64,000 nucleotides of DNA, taken from Sweltsa coloradensis. Its lineage: Eukaryota > Arthropoda > Insecta > Plecoptera > Chloroperlidae. The notes below the pieces were generated by a model. It did no database searches and was not told where the DNA came from. It saw nothing but the letters and a program-made list of their open reading frames with translations. Positions 35,601 through 46,989 of this stretch are shown piece by piece (the stretch's first letter is position 1; each line of letters starts with the position of its first letter). The translations under genes and the position numbers were made by a program. The stretch lies in assembly GCA_024449915.1 (NCBI GenBank), contig JAMZAV010000976.1:1-64000 (forward strand), written 5' to 3'.

Positions 35601-36889
35601 TGCATGTTCTCTTAAAGTGCCCCAAAATGGCTCCTTTCTGGGCTATAAATATAAATCATTGTACTTTTCACTGTTATTAATATATTTATTTAATGTTGTT
35701 TTTAAGATTTCTGTAAAGAAATCGAAATATCACATTAAATACATATTTTCACTATTAATAACAGTAAAAATGCATAAATATGAGACGTTAAAAGCAATAT
35801 TCAATAATAATAATAATATCAGTGAAAAGTCCAATGATTAATATTTATAACGTTAATAGTTTCATTTTTTATAATCCATTCTGAGCATTTGTGAGGAACA
35901 TAATATCAAACATAGGACTTCCCAAAAATCGACAATTGAGCTTGTTGTACGTGGAATTGAACTTTTCAAATAATTCAATAGCATTGCTATTATCAAATAT
36001 TTGTTGTAATTTAGATTAATGTGTACAGGTATATTTTGAAGATCCAGTGGGTGATATATAACCCATCTTTAAAAAAAGTGTTATTTACAAAATAAATATC
36101 TAATTTATGAGAGTTTTCAGAACTTAATTGCTATTTTTGGATAGAACTTGTAAATACCGAAATATTTGTATTCAATTTTGTAGTAAAATATTATATTCTA
36201 TCTTTCAAGTATATGATGTAAAACTTAATTTTATCTTCATGTGATGTATTTTGTTTTTTATAATATTTTTTTTTCTGTATAAATGTCGTAAAGTAACGAT
36301 AATGAATTATTATGATGTGATAATATTAGTATCAAAATGATAGTTTGTCAATGTCAATTTATTCCTGTTAGGTACCTATACCACCATTGTGTGTTAATGT
36401 GTTTATTTCAACTGTTTCATTAAATCGAAACAAATCTGTCTATCCTGTATTAAGACTAGATTGATACTATCCAGGATTGAGACTGGTAAGTTTAGTGAAG
36501 GGCATCAATTGCAATCTTGGAAGCCTGTTTTGGCAGATAGGTTGGCGTCCGAGAACCGCCCCACAAGTCACCAAGACTCTGCGCTACAAGTCGGCCAGTG
36601 TCAGCATGTCGACTACATGGTTTAACAAAGAGTAACAAGCATATTTGAGCCACAATATCAACATTATAATTCATATCGAGTAGCACATTTTTGTCAAATA
36701 TTATATTATATATAATCACCACAATTAACATAATTACTATATATAAACAAAGAGTAAGTTTTAGATCAAGTTGATTGAGACTAGAAAATTAAAGGGCAAA
36801 TGCTCAAAATTTGTGGGTAAGGGTAGAATTGTTTGCCCTCAATCCATCCCTTAAGTTAATTCTGTTCGTGGGTGTACACTCTAGCCTGT
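35601..36889. other. Intergenic DNA and RhoGEF 3' UTR (minus strand)
   Basis: No canonical AATAAA was seen on the - strand close below the RhoGEF stop codon. The patch at 36500-36620 is less AT-rich but has no recognisable frame. Confidence 0.3.
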
Positions 36890-36973
36890 TCATAGACCGT
36901 GGTATTCATCCGATGTCCTCGTCATTGCGTCCAGCCAATCATCCCTCTCCGCTTGTTGCGAGCAAGACAACAC
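36890..36973 (-). CDS. Ephexin-like RhoGEF, last coding exon (PH C-terminal helix)
   Basis: Acceptor TTCTGCAG| then 27 codons and TGA. The peptide starts VLSCSQQAERDDWLDAM; the Trp (W410 in the 424-residue model) is the near-invariant residue of the PH C-terminal helix. The protein ends only 14 residues later, so the SH3 domain found after PH in most ephexins is absent. The intron before it is only 78 bp. Confidence 0.85.
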   Translation of the reverse strand: MLSCSQQAERDDWLDAMTRTSDEYHGL

Positions 36974-37051
36974 CTGCAGAATAGAAACACAATTGTTTAT
37001 CTTGCATCTGACCATCACCTCGGTCAGTCTCTATGGTCTCGGTTCACTCAC

Positions 37052-37217
37052 CATCTGTGATTTATCACCTATGTTGTTCTTTTCAATCGTGAGGAACATT
37101 GTGTAATAGCCTGGACTGTCCTCGATCAGACGGCGCGGTAGAGCCTCCTCACTAGGAATGAGAGTCATCTCTACGCCAGGACGCTGGGCATAATCCTTCA
37201 CAACGTAGCTTTCATCA
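37052..37217 (-). CDS. Ephexin-like RhoGEF, PH middle exon
   Basis: Flanked by an AAAG| acceptor and ATG|GTGAGT donor. The first base completes AG+T (Ser) from the previous exon. It encodes DESYVVKDYAQRPGVEM and YYTMFLTIEKNN. The 'Y.V.DYA.R..V' pattern matches the PH strand after the 'LFNDLL' motif in ephexins. Confidence 0.88.
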
Positions 37218-37861
37218 CTTTATAAACAAAACCAAATAAAATGCACATTAATTGAATTGTGTGAGTCATAAAATGTTTCTCATTGAACAAGACCGATAAG
37301 AAAACTCAAAACATCAAAATTCCGGCCTTAAGGATATTGACTAAATGACACAACACACGTTTGATGGTTCTACAAAAACTTATTTCTCCCATTATTAATT
37401 ATTTTAATTGTATCACGAAAACGAATCCTGTTGGAAAGTTACTTCAAACATTTCGAAAGCTTGTTTCTGCCACTCAATTTGTGACTCTCAATTAACAAAA
37501 TTGAAGAAAATCAAGTTGAAAATGATATAATGTTAATAATGATAATGCACTGGCATCGAATCAGCCCCAAGAGAGTATACAGAAAATCTTAATTTTGAAG
37601 GCGGGAAGAAAATAATTCGCTCTCAGTGAGCATGGCACAGAAATATAAATTGCCTGACTCACTCTAAAGAAAGAAATAACAATAACATCAAAAGTAGTGC
37701 AAATTTATGAGGTTGATTGCATCCCACAAAGCTACTCAACGCTTCCCAGAAAAAAACGAGGAAGATTGTTAAGTTTGTATAGTTATTTGTTTATATGCCT
37801 GTAACAGGCTAATATTATAAAAACAACTTTATTTCGATGCCTTTCAGCTAACTTTTTCAAC
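37218..37861. other. RhoGEF intron, 3' of SINE: nothing recognised
   Basis: AT-rich; the low-coordinate end of the SINE at 37862 begins with an (AAAT)n tail. Confidence 0.35.
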
Positions 37862-38312
37862 TTTTTCTTTAAATAAATAAATAAATAAATAAATAAAATA
37901 AATAAATTCGCATTTACTCTACCCACTCAGCCATGTAACTGATTTTCAGTAGGGAACATTAAACCGAAGCGACATTAAACCTAGGCCCCGACGCAATCGA
38001 CGAGTGATCGATAACCAACCAAAGACGGATATGTTTTAATAGAAAATCAAAATAGCTATCAGTGGTATGGACAGTGCGAACACACCCGCGGATCAACGCC
38101 AGAATCAACAAGGCCGATTCAGAACAACTTTAAATTTATTATGTGCCTCGTTGCTAGGACGGCTCTAAAATCACAGTTTACTAATTCCTAAGACAAGAAC
38201 TGGTGGGCTTAAGTCCAATTGAGAAAAAACTTCTGCCTATAGCGGGAATCGAACCCTGGACCTTCTACATTGGAAGCAGATACGCTAACCACAAGACCAA
38301 CTAGCCACACAA
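37862..38312 (-). repeat. SINE family A, full-length copy in a RhoGEF intron
   Basis: The tRNA-like head on the - strand (38312 to about 38238) reads TTGGTCTTGTGGTTAGCG, CTGCTTCCAATGTAG and GGGTTCGATTCCCGC, with a perfect B box. The body includes the blocks seen on the + strand as AGAATCAACAAGGCCGATTC and CGACGCAATCGACGAGTGA; it ends CTCTACCCACTCAG and a (TTTA)n tail. Same transcriptional orientation as the host gene. Confidence 0.85.
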
Positions 38313-38469
38313 ACAGAAAAATCTTAAAGTCCATGTAAAATATTGAAACTGATGAATTAGTAGTAGCCAGTAGCAGTAGTAACTAACATCCTTAACCCAC
38401 CATTATTAAACCCTTGTTTTGCCATAAAATATTATTTAAAATCCGATAAAGAAAAAGTTTTCCACTTTT

Positions 38470-39300
38470 CATAAATTTTATCGGATCTTATCCCACATTC
38501 ACATCTTAGCGCCCACATCATTTTTACTTCCCCCCCCCCCCCCGTAGTATTTCGATTTTGTTTAGAATTCTAAAGAAATTCGGCCAAAGTTTAATATTTT
38601 ATTTCCCAAAATGGTAATTTTGTCACATTTCATTCTGACATTGACATAAGCCTCCATAACCCCCACCCACCCCACCCCACACATTTTCATTCTACAAAAA
38701 CTAAATAAATGAAAATGAAAAATCATTTCCCCTGCTGGTAATTTTGACAGATCATTTTCAACCTTGACATCATCAACCCCTTACAGACTTTACACCCCCT
38801 TGCAAAATAGCTCCCCCCCCCCGCCTTTTTACCAACTCAACCCCCCCCCCCCCCAAACAGAAGTATTTTACCTTTTAGGTCATTTGTTTGGATTTCATAT
38901 GAATTGACATTAAGCCACCTACGACCCGCTATCATAGTCATTCATCCCCTCACCCCCTCCTCAACCCTTACCCTTACCTTCCCCCACCCCCTCCCTCCCC
39001 CAATTTTTTGGTTGCAAGTTAAAAAAAAAATCCTATTTTTCTTGGCCTTTTAGGTAATTTGATCGGTTCTCATACGATATTGACATTTATCCTCCCCCCA
39101 CCCCCTGGCCACTATTCCCCAGGATCACTTCCCCCCAAAGGATTTCTGAAAAAAAATCCCCTAACTTTTTTAATATCTCAAAAAACAATTTATTCAAAAT
39201 TTGATTCCCCTCCCAAGTCATTGTTTCACTTGCCATCCACTTTTGACATAGCAACACCCCCTACACCCCCTGACGCCCGTCTTTCAGGCGTGGTAGTATG
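38470..39300. repeat. Degenerate C-rich tandem array
   Basis: About five diverged units of 130-170 bp, each with TTTAGGTAATTTG-like, then TCAT......TTGACAT and a run of C or CCACCC. Unit starts are near 38609, 38740, 38875, 39045 and 39215. Poly(C) runs of 9-15 occur at 38519, 38812 and 38840. The 91-codon frame at 39059 is a by-product. Confidence 0.6.
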
Positions 39301-39794
39301 GCAATTGGTTAATGTGATTTTGATCATGATTTAACGGCAACGCATATTTTTATCCATCAGGAATGATCGTAGCCCAATCAAATTTGCCATATATTATCAT
39401 GTATCTAAATCCCCTCGATTATGACAGATTTGAAGTTCATAACACTTTTCATAATGACTTTGTGACACCTCGAAAACAACCCAACTCGGCTTGCTGTAGC
39501 CTACAGGGTGCCTTAGTGCGCTGGCGCACCGCGGCTTGGCTGCGGCGCCATAACGCGTATCTAGATCTGGTTCGTGATCGGGTTTACGCGCTATTACTTA
39601 CAAAACATTTAGCACGAGCTAATCTCTTATTCAAAGTATACGGGTGAGAGCCGGTCAACGCTTAATTACGTGCCCCATTAGATAAGACCGGAGGATCAAA
39701 TTTGACGCAGTTTAATTCAGGTGTCTCCGAAAAAGATGATACTTGAACAAGAGAAAAGAAAAAAGTAATCGTTAATTGTAAATGGTCGTTTTAC
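39301..39794. other. RhoGEF intron, balanced patch without function
   Basis: A 94-codon + frame at 39363-39647 has mixed composition (LVRWRTAAWLRRHNAYLDL) but no splice sites on that strand and no family I recognise. Confidence 0.3.
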
Positions 39795-40057
39795 CTTTTC
39801 TTTTTGGCGAGTATGATCAGATCGTTGAAGAGAAAGATGGTGAGGACGCTGCTAGACTTCTTGTAGGTCGTCTTCTTCCCCGTGTTCAAGAGAAGGTTAC
39901 CGTTGTTCGTAAGGGTTCCCTTCTTGACGAGCCAGCGGTTCTGTGAGGCGAGTGGCAGTTGGGCCATCTGGGGGGGAAACTCAAGGCTACCCTGGATCTC
40001 GATTATCTTCTGAACTCGACGCCGCATGCCCGTCACCTCGTCCACCTTGGAGCAGAG
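39795..40057 (-). CDS. Ephexin-like RhoGEF, DH end and PH start
   Basis: Acceptor TGTCTTCAG| and donor AAAAG|GTAAAA. It encodes LCSKVDEVTGMRRRVQ, the last DH helix and linker. The PH start NRWLVKKGTL and the hallmark strand IFLFNDLIILAKKK follow. 'RWL...G.L' and 'LFNDL' are diagnostic of the DH-associated PH domain. Ends in phase 2, matching the next exon. Confidence 0.92.
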
Positions 40058-40084
40058 CTGAAGACACAATAACTTCCCATTTAG

Positions 40085-40465
40085 CGTCTACCCACCCAGA
40101 CACACAGTACTGTATTCAGTGGGGGACATTAGCTTAAAGTGGTCAGAGCCAACCATGTCAGCTAAGACACAATCAAAGAGTGAATAATGGCCAACCAGAA
40201 AACGGTATTTATAATTGGAACTTCAACCAAGTGGGTGGGCACGAATCACTCACCGGCCATGCCAGAATCAACAAGGTTTATCTAACCATTTATTTTGGCC
40301 TTTGTTGCTAGTATGGTATTAAGGTCACCGTTTACACGTACACAACTCATGGATTGACGGATTTATATTCAAGCAAAAAATAACTTCTGCCTCAAACAGG
40401 ATTGAATCTCGCGATCTTCTGTACTGGATGCAGGGGCTCTTACCGGAGTACCAACGAGGCACACT
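40085..40465 (-). repeat. SINE family A, diverged copy in a RhoGEF intron
   Basis: Begins GTCTACCCACCCAG at the 3' end, keeps CCAGAATCAACAAGG and AAGGTCACCGTTTACA, and ends with a decayed head (GGATTGAATCTCGCGATC). Confidence 0.75.
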
Positions 40466-40581
40466 TAAATTAACCGTCAGTTGGACAGGCTCATAATGTT
40501 GTTGAGTATTTCTCAATGCAGCAAGTCAAATTTAGCCTATTCCCGAAATAATCAGCGTCTAATTTATTGTTTTATATTTAA

Positions 40582-40609
40582 ATAAATATATATATATATA
40601 TATATATAT
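40582..40609. repeat. (TA)n microsatellite
   Basis: About 12 TA dinucleotides directly after an AAATAAATA tract. Confidence 0.9.
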
Positions 40610-41101
40610 GTAACCCCGGTGTAGTCACTTTTTTAATTTCTGTCTAAAGAACTAATATATATTATAGACATGGGAAATTCGATACACCCGGGCCCAAAAG
40701 TGTTGGTGGGATCCTTCCAATTTATTGTTGGACATAGGTTCGGATATGTATATTAATGATTCATTAATTTCTAGCTTGATGTGTTAATTCAATGAATTAA
40801 TAATTTGAATTAAACACGCATCCAAGAATCTTCTACACAAGCAGGCCGTATTTTAACCTTGATATAATTTTGTGAAATGGAGGGAAAATATAAAGCCTTT
40901 TAGGAAAATGGTTTTTCTTTTCTGGCAGTGATTTGGGTAAGCGACGGAATTCTGAATAATATAGTATACAATATGTGTTTAGTTTTTTTTAATACACTGT
41001 AGCTACTCTTCTAGAGAGATGAGTGTTCTGAAGGTGGTCGAGCGGATATATAAACCCTGATAACACGAACACAAACGTCGTCCAGTATAGTAGATATTCA
41101 C

Positions 41102-41321
41102 CTGAGCTACGGATTTGGTAGCACTCCGGCAACTCTCGAACTCGTAGGCAAACGACTCTGACTTGTCCGTCTTGCTCAGACGAGTCATCACGTCTAGGCA
41201 GGTCTTCAGCAACATGTTAAGCTGGATGATTCGGTTCATCGGTGCCTTCAGCTGCTCGCTCAAGTCAGGCTTTCCCTCCTCGAGGACGGAGACCATCTCA
41301 TCGAACTTGCGGTCCTCCTTT
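41102..41321 (-). CDS. Ephexin-like RhoGEF, DH core exon (CR3 region)
   Basis: Acceptor TTCTTTCAG| and donor CTCAG|GTGAAT. The first base completes AGA (Arg). It encodes KEDRKFDEMV, LSEQLKAPMNRIIQL and NMLLKTCLDVM. The last two are DH conserved region 3 (usual pattern L..P.QRI.RY..LL); here Gln is Asn and the RY position is QL, as divergent DH domains allow. Confidence 0.92.
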
Positions 41322-41540
41322 CTGAAAGAATACGTGGTTTCATAGCTATCACTCGGGCTCTCTAGTAGTCTTCGCATTGGGTATCATTTCCCATGCGGGC
41401 TATACCCACACCGAGCGTTAGCTCATAAGGGGTGACTTTTGGAGGAACACATTTTGGGAAACAACCGCATTGCCTAGGTATAGGCTTGTTGTTAAGATAA
41501 GGATTTAGTTAGGGAGCTGGTCTTTGTCGCCGGAAGCGTT

Positions 41541-41810
41541 TAGTATTAAGGGGTGGGTAGACACAAAGATTAGATTTCATTCTGACACTGATGATTGAAA
41601 TTAAAAGCTAGGCGATGGGGTCGGAGCACCGCGCGAGGCATTTACACTATCTCGGTCCCTAATTATGAGGCGAGTTGGTTCCCCTCTGGACTCGTCTCTT
41701 ATTTCTACCACTCGGGCATTGCGTTGCGCGACTAGGCGATACGTACACGATCCTGACCTGATGATGAGCCCACAAACTCCCGGTACACCATGATGATCCA
41801 AAAAGACCAT
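41541..41810. other. RhoGEF intron, balanced patch, possible old repeat
   Basis: Begins GGGTGGGTAGACAC, which resembles the SINE A terminus, and continues into a GC-richer block with an antisense frame of 69 codons. No other copy of the block was found in the window. Confidence 0.3.
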
Positions 41811-41964
41811 TGATTGACGGCGGAAATTGAATTTACAATTGTTTTACCTATTTTAAGGCTCTTCTTAAGATGGGAATTTCTATACACCTCTTCAGTTGTC
41901 TTACAAGAATTTTGTAGTTTAGGTTATTGTAAATGGATATCCTAAATCAGTTAGGGGGTTTTCA

Positions 41965-42085
41965 ATTCTTTGCAATCACAACTACTGTCACATCATGGAC
42001 CCAAGAAAACCTTGGATAATATTTCAGGATTGCCAGTATTCGTATTCGTGACCTCCCGAATCAGAACCTCGCTTTATACATTAAT
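41965..42085 (-). repeat. SINE family B fragment
   Basis: Keeps AAGAAAACCTTGGATAA, TCAGGATTGCCAGTATTCG and GACCTCCCGAATCAGA, the head-proximal half of the family in antisense. Confidence 0.6.
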
Positions 42086-42451
42086 TTTGAGCTTCATCTG
42101 GTTACTTTTGATTTATGCACTCTATTCGGAATTGAGAGAAGAATGTATAAAACTTAGAAAACGCCAAATGTGACAAACGAAAGTTTGAATCTCTAAGAAA
42201 CCTTCATTAGACAAGAAGGAATTAATATAACATACTGAGAGGTGATAATCTTTTTATTTCACGGAAAGGAATTACGAACACCAACAAACCATGGCAACTT
42301 TGAAACGTCTATCAACAGCCAAATACTTAACGATTGGTGTATATTTCTGACCCGTTATACCCCATCGCATCTGGTTTGATTCCGGTAGAAGTGCCAGGTA
42401 TAATACCGTGGTGAAGGCTCCCATACGAACCGAATGAAGTTACCAACCAAC

Positions 42452-42809
42452 CTAAGGACTGCGATCTTCTCGACTACTCCCTCGTACTCGGCACAGTAGT
42501 TGATGAACGCGTTGGTCTTCGCCTCGCAGTGCTGCTCGACGACCTCGAATATCCCCTCGAGGTGAACGCTGTTCTGCCAACACTTTTCGAGGTCTTCTAG
42601 AAGCTTCTCGGAACAGCCGCAAACCTCGTCCAGGTCAAGAAAGATGTTGTTCTTGCTGTTGGATCTCAGCGTGTCTCTCTTGTTGGCTCGCTGGTTCGTC
42701 ATCAGGAAGTTCTTTTTTAGAAATTCAATTCGGCTGAAATACTCGACTTCTGTTGTGATCATTTCGAATTTAAGTTCGAAATGTTGCAACTGTTTTTCAC
42801 TTAAGCCGT
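42452..42809 (-). CDS. Ephexin-like RhoGEF, DH N-terminal exon (CR1, CR2)
   Basis: Acceptor TTTGTTTCAG| and donor CTTAG|GTTGGT; two bases left over at both ends. It encodes GLSEKQLQHFELKFEMI, TTEVEYFSRIEFLKKNF and LDEVCGCSEKLLEDLEKCW. This is the DH start, where E..Y...L corresponds to CR1, the Rac/Rho-contacting helix. The spacing 'FE.IT.E..Y......L...F' and 'S..LL.DLE..W' is closest, from memory of the family, to ephexins (NGEF, ARHGEF5/16/19/26). Confidence 0.93.
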
Positions 42810-43084
42810 CTGAAACAAAGATTGTTGTTTGTGTATAATCATTATTTTATTAAATGTGGATACACATTTAAATCTTTTGTGGCCATATGATACAACTACT
42901 CCAATCGATTGTAAATATGCACATTTGATGACAAATTCCTAGCTACTATTTTGGTTTGAAAAAAAATTTCCAACACAGACAAACATGATTTAAAATATCA
43001 ATCTAAAGCCCTTTCAAATATTATTAATATTTCCATAATAATGCTAAAAACGTCAACTAGAGTTCTCGACGCCTGTGTACTGAC

Positions 43085-43287
43085 CTTTCACTGCGTCGCT
43101 GTTGACAGACGTGTGCCAGCGTGGTTTGCTCTTCCGGCCAGCCTCTGAATTTGTGCGCATAAGTTCCAAGATGGACTGTCTTTGTGGTAAAGCTTCTTCG
43201 GCTTCTATGCCAAATGCCCACCAGAACAAGTCCCAAAGCCAGGCGAACATTGAGCTTAGCACAGGCATATCCTTGCTATGTAGGAAA
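43085..43287 (-). CDS. Ephexin-like RhoGEF, most 5' supported exon (probable start at 43268)
   Basis: Rho-family exchange factor acting at membranes and the actin cytoskeleton. The exon lies between TTGTTTACAG| and AAAG|GTCAGT. An ATG at 43268 (context AAGGAT) opens a 424-residue protein with DH at about 72-265 and PH at about 285-415. The frame is also open upstream to the acceptor (FLHSKD), so this could instead be an internal exon. The first 20 residues contain MFAWLWDLFWWAFGI, four Trp in a hydrophobic run that looks like a membrane-inserting or amphipathic segment. The next part is charged and ends KPRWHTSVNSDAVK before DH; a Trp at that place is also seen in ephexins. The gene is convergent with the GPCR. 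Confidence 0.75.
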
Positions 43288-43462
43288 CTGTAAACAATGT
43301 TATTTAATGAGGCGCCGCATATTGAAGCCAGAGAAGGGGTCTATAGTTATTATTTAGTTGTCAATGCCGATCAACAATGAGAGTGAAAAGTTGTTACAAG
43401 CTACGAGCGTCGCGACAACTGCCTCAATTTAAACCATTCCAAAATAAATAGTACTTACTTAC

Positions 43463-43519
43463 ATCTGGTATGTAGTTGTAGTATAGTGTATTACGTTAAA
43501 GAAACATTTGCAGATAGCT
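43463..43519 (-). CDS. Candidate upstream RhoGEF exon
   Basis: On the - strand, CACTATTTTAG| then 57 nt and CAGAT|GTAAGT. The frame ending AICKCFFNVIH, YTTTTYQ has no stop and its two leftover bases join the T of the next exon in phase (ATT, Ile). It has no in-frame ATG and no family match, and would need a further exon. It may instead be a 5' UTR exon. Confidence 0.25.
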
Positions 43520-43589
43520 CTAAAATAGTGTAAAACGTGTCCCTATTTTCACTACAAAGCTTTTACGATCACATCAACTCAGCGTACAT

Positions 43590-43655
43590 CCGATAAATAA
43601 ATAAAATATAAAATAAAAAAAATAAACAAAAATAAATAAAAAAATAAATATGATT
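43590..43655. repeat. A-rich simple sequence
   Basis: AAATAAATAAAATATAAAAT-type low-complexity tract, possibly an old retroelement tail. Confidence 0.6.
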
Positions 43656-43924
43656 GCAACAGATTTTACTAGGTCCGCTCTAAGCCACATGCCAGCCGTG
43701 AGCACCCTGGCTTATCGACAGTGCGCCGTTTTGCACGTGAGAGGTAGCTGATTTACGTCAGAGTTTGGATAATCTTTTTTTTTTACTTGTTCCAAAAATA
43801 TTATTTTTTATTTTCTATAATGGCTTAAATTTTTCTAATCTGTTGATGGAAATTTCTCTAATAGTAAAGGCTTTCATCTCTCCGCATTTTGCTTTCCTCA
43901 CTAATTATGTCTCACATTTTCTTA

Positions 43925-44110
43925 GGAAGTCTGCCCAGGGTGCTATGCAATATGCAAGCCCCTACTCATAATCGAATTAGGACAATTCTGAAGGGATGTC
44001 AGAATGCCGTTTAAGAGGATTCAATCCAGCTTGCATTTGCATGAACGACTGAGGAAAACCTCGAAAAAAACGTTCAGTCAGGATTGCCGATCCAGCAGAC
44101 TGCAGAGACT
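43925..44110 (-). repeat. SINE family B copy
   Basis: Contains CCCAGGGTGCTATGCAATAT, GAAGGGATGTCAGAATGCCG, GCATGAACGACTGAGGAAAA and GTTCAGTCAGGATTGCCGAT, ordered as the antisense of 15455-15690. Confidence 0.85.
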
Positions 44111-45129
44111 ACAACAAAGGGGTCTCTCTCCCACCCATGGTATTTTAAACTGGTTTTTCAGGGTATCAGATTTTTTTGTTTTTGCATAAATACAATATTC
44201 ATTTTGTTTTCTTGCAAAATTATTTACAACTAATACGAACCAAAATTTGATTGATTTGTACATACAAATGCGTATGCAGATAAATAACATTATTTGTTTG
44301 GATCTAAAAAACACATATTTTAAACTTTATTATTATTTGGACAAATACAGTTATGGCGTCAAAATTTTGTCCGAAATGGAACATTTATGAATGGTTTTTT
44401 ACACCTTGTATACCCTTTATGTTGTGTATTGCTGTGTAATGGCCAATTAATATGCATCTTTGTACTAATGCGTACGACTGGAAATGAAACTTGTTTTAAC
44501 ATTCATTCATAGTTCAAGTTTCATAGACTTGTATAGGAGATGAGTGAATCTTTGTGTTATTTCTGACTGGAATATGGTGTTTTACAAAATTTCAAATTCA
44601 AATTCAAATTTCAACAAAGTTTTAGAGATACATGAATTTGATAGAGAGTAATGTACACTTGCGATAACAACGATGACAATATACTGAAATAGTGGACACC
44701 TTATCAATATCATACAAACCAGAAGGGTGGGAGGGCAGCCAGCTGCATGTTTGTTAATTTTTAATTTTATTTATACGATTTGTTTCTTTTACGAGTCATT
44801 CAAACCTTCGAAAAACATACTAGGAGCAGATATTATTCTTGAACAGAAAAGAAAAATTGAAATTTAATCGAGTTTCTAATAATTATGATGATGCCTTATT
44901 ATTGCTTTGTTATTAAGTTCTCATTAATGAATTTAAACCCGAGATTTTTTTAAAGCGAAAACGTTACGTATGTTAATAACGTGCCACTACAAATTAGGCA
45001 CTGGGTTAAATGATAGTCAATATAGTTTCGTATGTTCTGTTCAGTTATTATCCAGCTATTTCAATCTTTAAACGTGTTCGATTGGTTTTTGTCGGTATAA
45101 TATAATATAAGTTGGTTGTAGATAATCTT
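44111..45129. other. Intergenic AT-rich DNA
   Basis: No frame or repeat recognised apart from ATTTCAAATTCAAATTC simple sequence near 44590. Confidence 0.35.
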
Positions 45130-45372
45130 GAGTCCTGACCGACAGTGTTGGCTCGAGCGTTAAGCGCGCGCGACTCAAATCCCGTCGAGACTGGCAATGT
45201 TGACTGAAGGATTTTTCCGAGGTTTTACTCAGTCGTGAATGCGAATGCAAGAGATTGAGTCATTTCAAACAGCACTCGGACATCCCTTCACAAAATGTCC
45301 TTACCTCAACATACCAAACACCTGAAGAGGGACATGAATCGCACCCTGGGCAGGATTCCCACGATAAAAAAA
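45130..45372 (+). repeat. SINE family B copy with intact 3' end
   Basis: Head GTTGGCTCGAGCGTTAAGCG (A box region) and CAAATCCCGTCGAGACTGGC, body CTGAAGGATTTTTCCGAGG and CTCAGTCGTGAATGCGAATG, 3' end CACCCTGGGCAGGATTCCCA. This copy best defines the 3' boundary. Confidence 0.85.
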
Positions 45373-46975
45373 ATTTAGTTCTAGGTTCTTATGCCTGAAT
45401 ACAATATGCAGGGTATTATTAATTTGTTACCTAACACCTTAATTGAGTACAAAGAAAATAATGTGTGAGTAGGCACTTTCTAATCCATGCACAATCTTAG
45501 AATATTAGTCTCAAGCCTCGATACAAACACTATCTATACTACAGCCTAGTTAGGCCTACAGTGTCTGAGAAATATTTCTACACAATACAGCGATATTGTC
45601 TTGTACCTAGGTCTATATTGATCCCATACATCTACGTTATTTCTAGTGGCCATAGAGACTCACGCCTTAATACAACACCAACTATTATAAGTGCCTCCTA
45701 GTTATATTATAGTTCTAAATGTGTGACTTACCTGTGCACAATCCTAGGCTGGACTGTTACTTCGCGTTCTTAATAGTGAGATTATCTTCAGCAAGTTGTT
45801 ATCAAACAAATCAATGTGCTGCTATCTCACATTAGCAAAGAGAGATAAGGTTGTGATAGTATTCTATTAACATAGTGTATCAGTTATCTGTTAATACAAA
45901 CAGTTAATATTTTAAGACGGTTCTTTTACGAAACAACTCTGCTTAATAATGAATCATTGCGAATAAGTTTTTGACGATGCAATTTAAAAAAATTAAAATT
46001 ATTTCTGCAAGCCATACATTGAAAAGAAAATTGCGCTGAGTTGAACAAATCCCTATTGCTATTCAAGGTTGCGGTTGCTTGATCTTTCTTTAAAAAAAAG
46101 CTCTGAATAGCTTACTAATAATGTGATGTGACCTGTAATCTTTGATAGGACTCTGTCCCAGCTGTTTGTAGACAAACTGTTCAGTGTTCACCCACTTGGT
46201 CAAATCCCCCCTCCCCTCCCCCCGTCAACCCTGGAATAAAATATCTTTTTGAGTGAGGCACTGATTTTTTAAAGGAAGTTAATAGGTACATTTGACTTAT
46301 ATCCCCCCTTGCACAAAATATTTCTGACCCGGTTGTCAGCGAAAAATGTATTATAATATCTATTTTTGTACCTTTGACAACTGGAACATACTCAGACAAG
46401 TGTCAAGAAATTTATATTAAAACGAATAAAAATACACATAAATGGCAATTTAAAACAATATAAATGCGTAATATAAATCATTTAATAAACGAACAAGTAT
46501 TATTACATAAATAATACAATAAATACAACAAGTAACGATCGAATAACGTACAAAACTGTAAAATATAAAAAAATGTACTGAACTGAAAATCTAAGATGGA
46601 TATAAAAAACTATAAACTGACAACAAACACACGAAAACTAAGGTTGTACTTAATAAAATACAAAACCTAGTGAAAAGATGCAACTGGTATAAACAGCTGT
46701 TTTAAATTAATGAATATGATTGATGTCAATGCATGTATCAATGTCTTATAACTTGTAGATGACGATATCACGATATAAAAAGGTTTAAAACATTGCATAC
46801 ATACACTTACTTAAACTTACATATACATATACTTGCACAATGATACGGGTAGTGGAGTGGTGAAAGTTTTATTGCAAGATTTACAATTTCATAATTGATT
46901 TGAGTCGAGGAAAAACATTAATATAATTGATTTTACTTCAATTTTACTGAAATTATGCATGCACACCATACATAT
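45373..46975. other. Intergenic DNA, nothing recognised
   Basis: AT-rich; 46180-46330 has C-runs (CCCCTCCCCTCCCCCCGTC) like those in the array at 38.5 kb. No genes seen. Confidence 0.35.
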
Positions 46976-46989
46976 AGGGGTTTACCCAA

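Noticed and set aside
39059..39334. Proline-rich 91-codon frame
   Set aside because: Product of C-runs in the degenerate tandem array within a RhoGEF intron.
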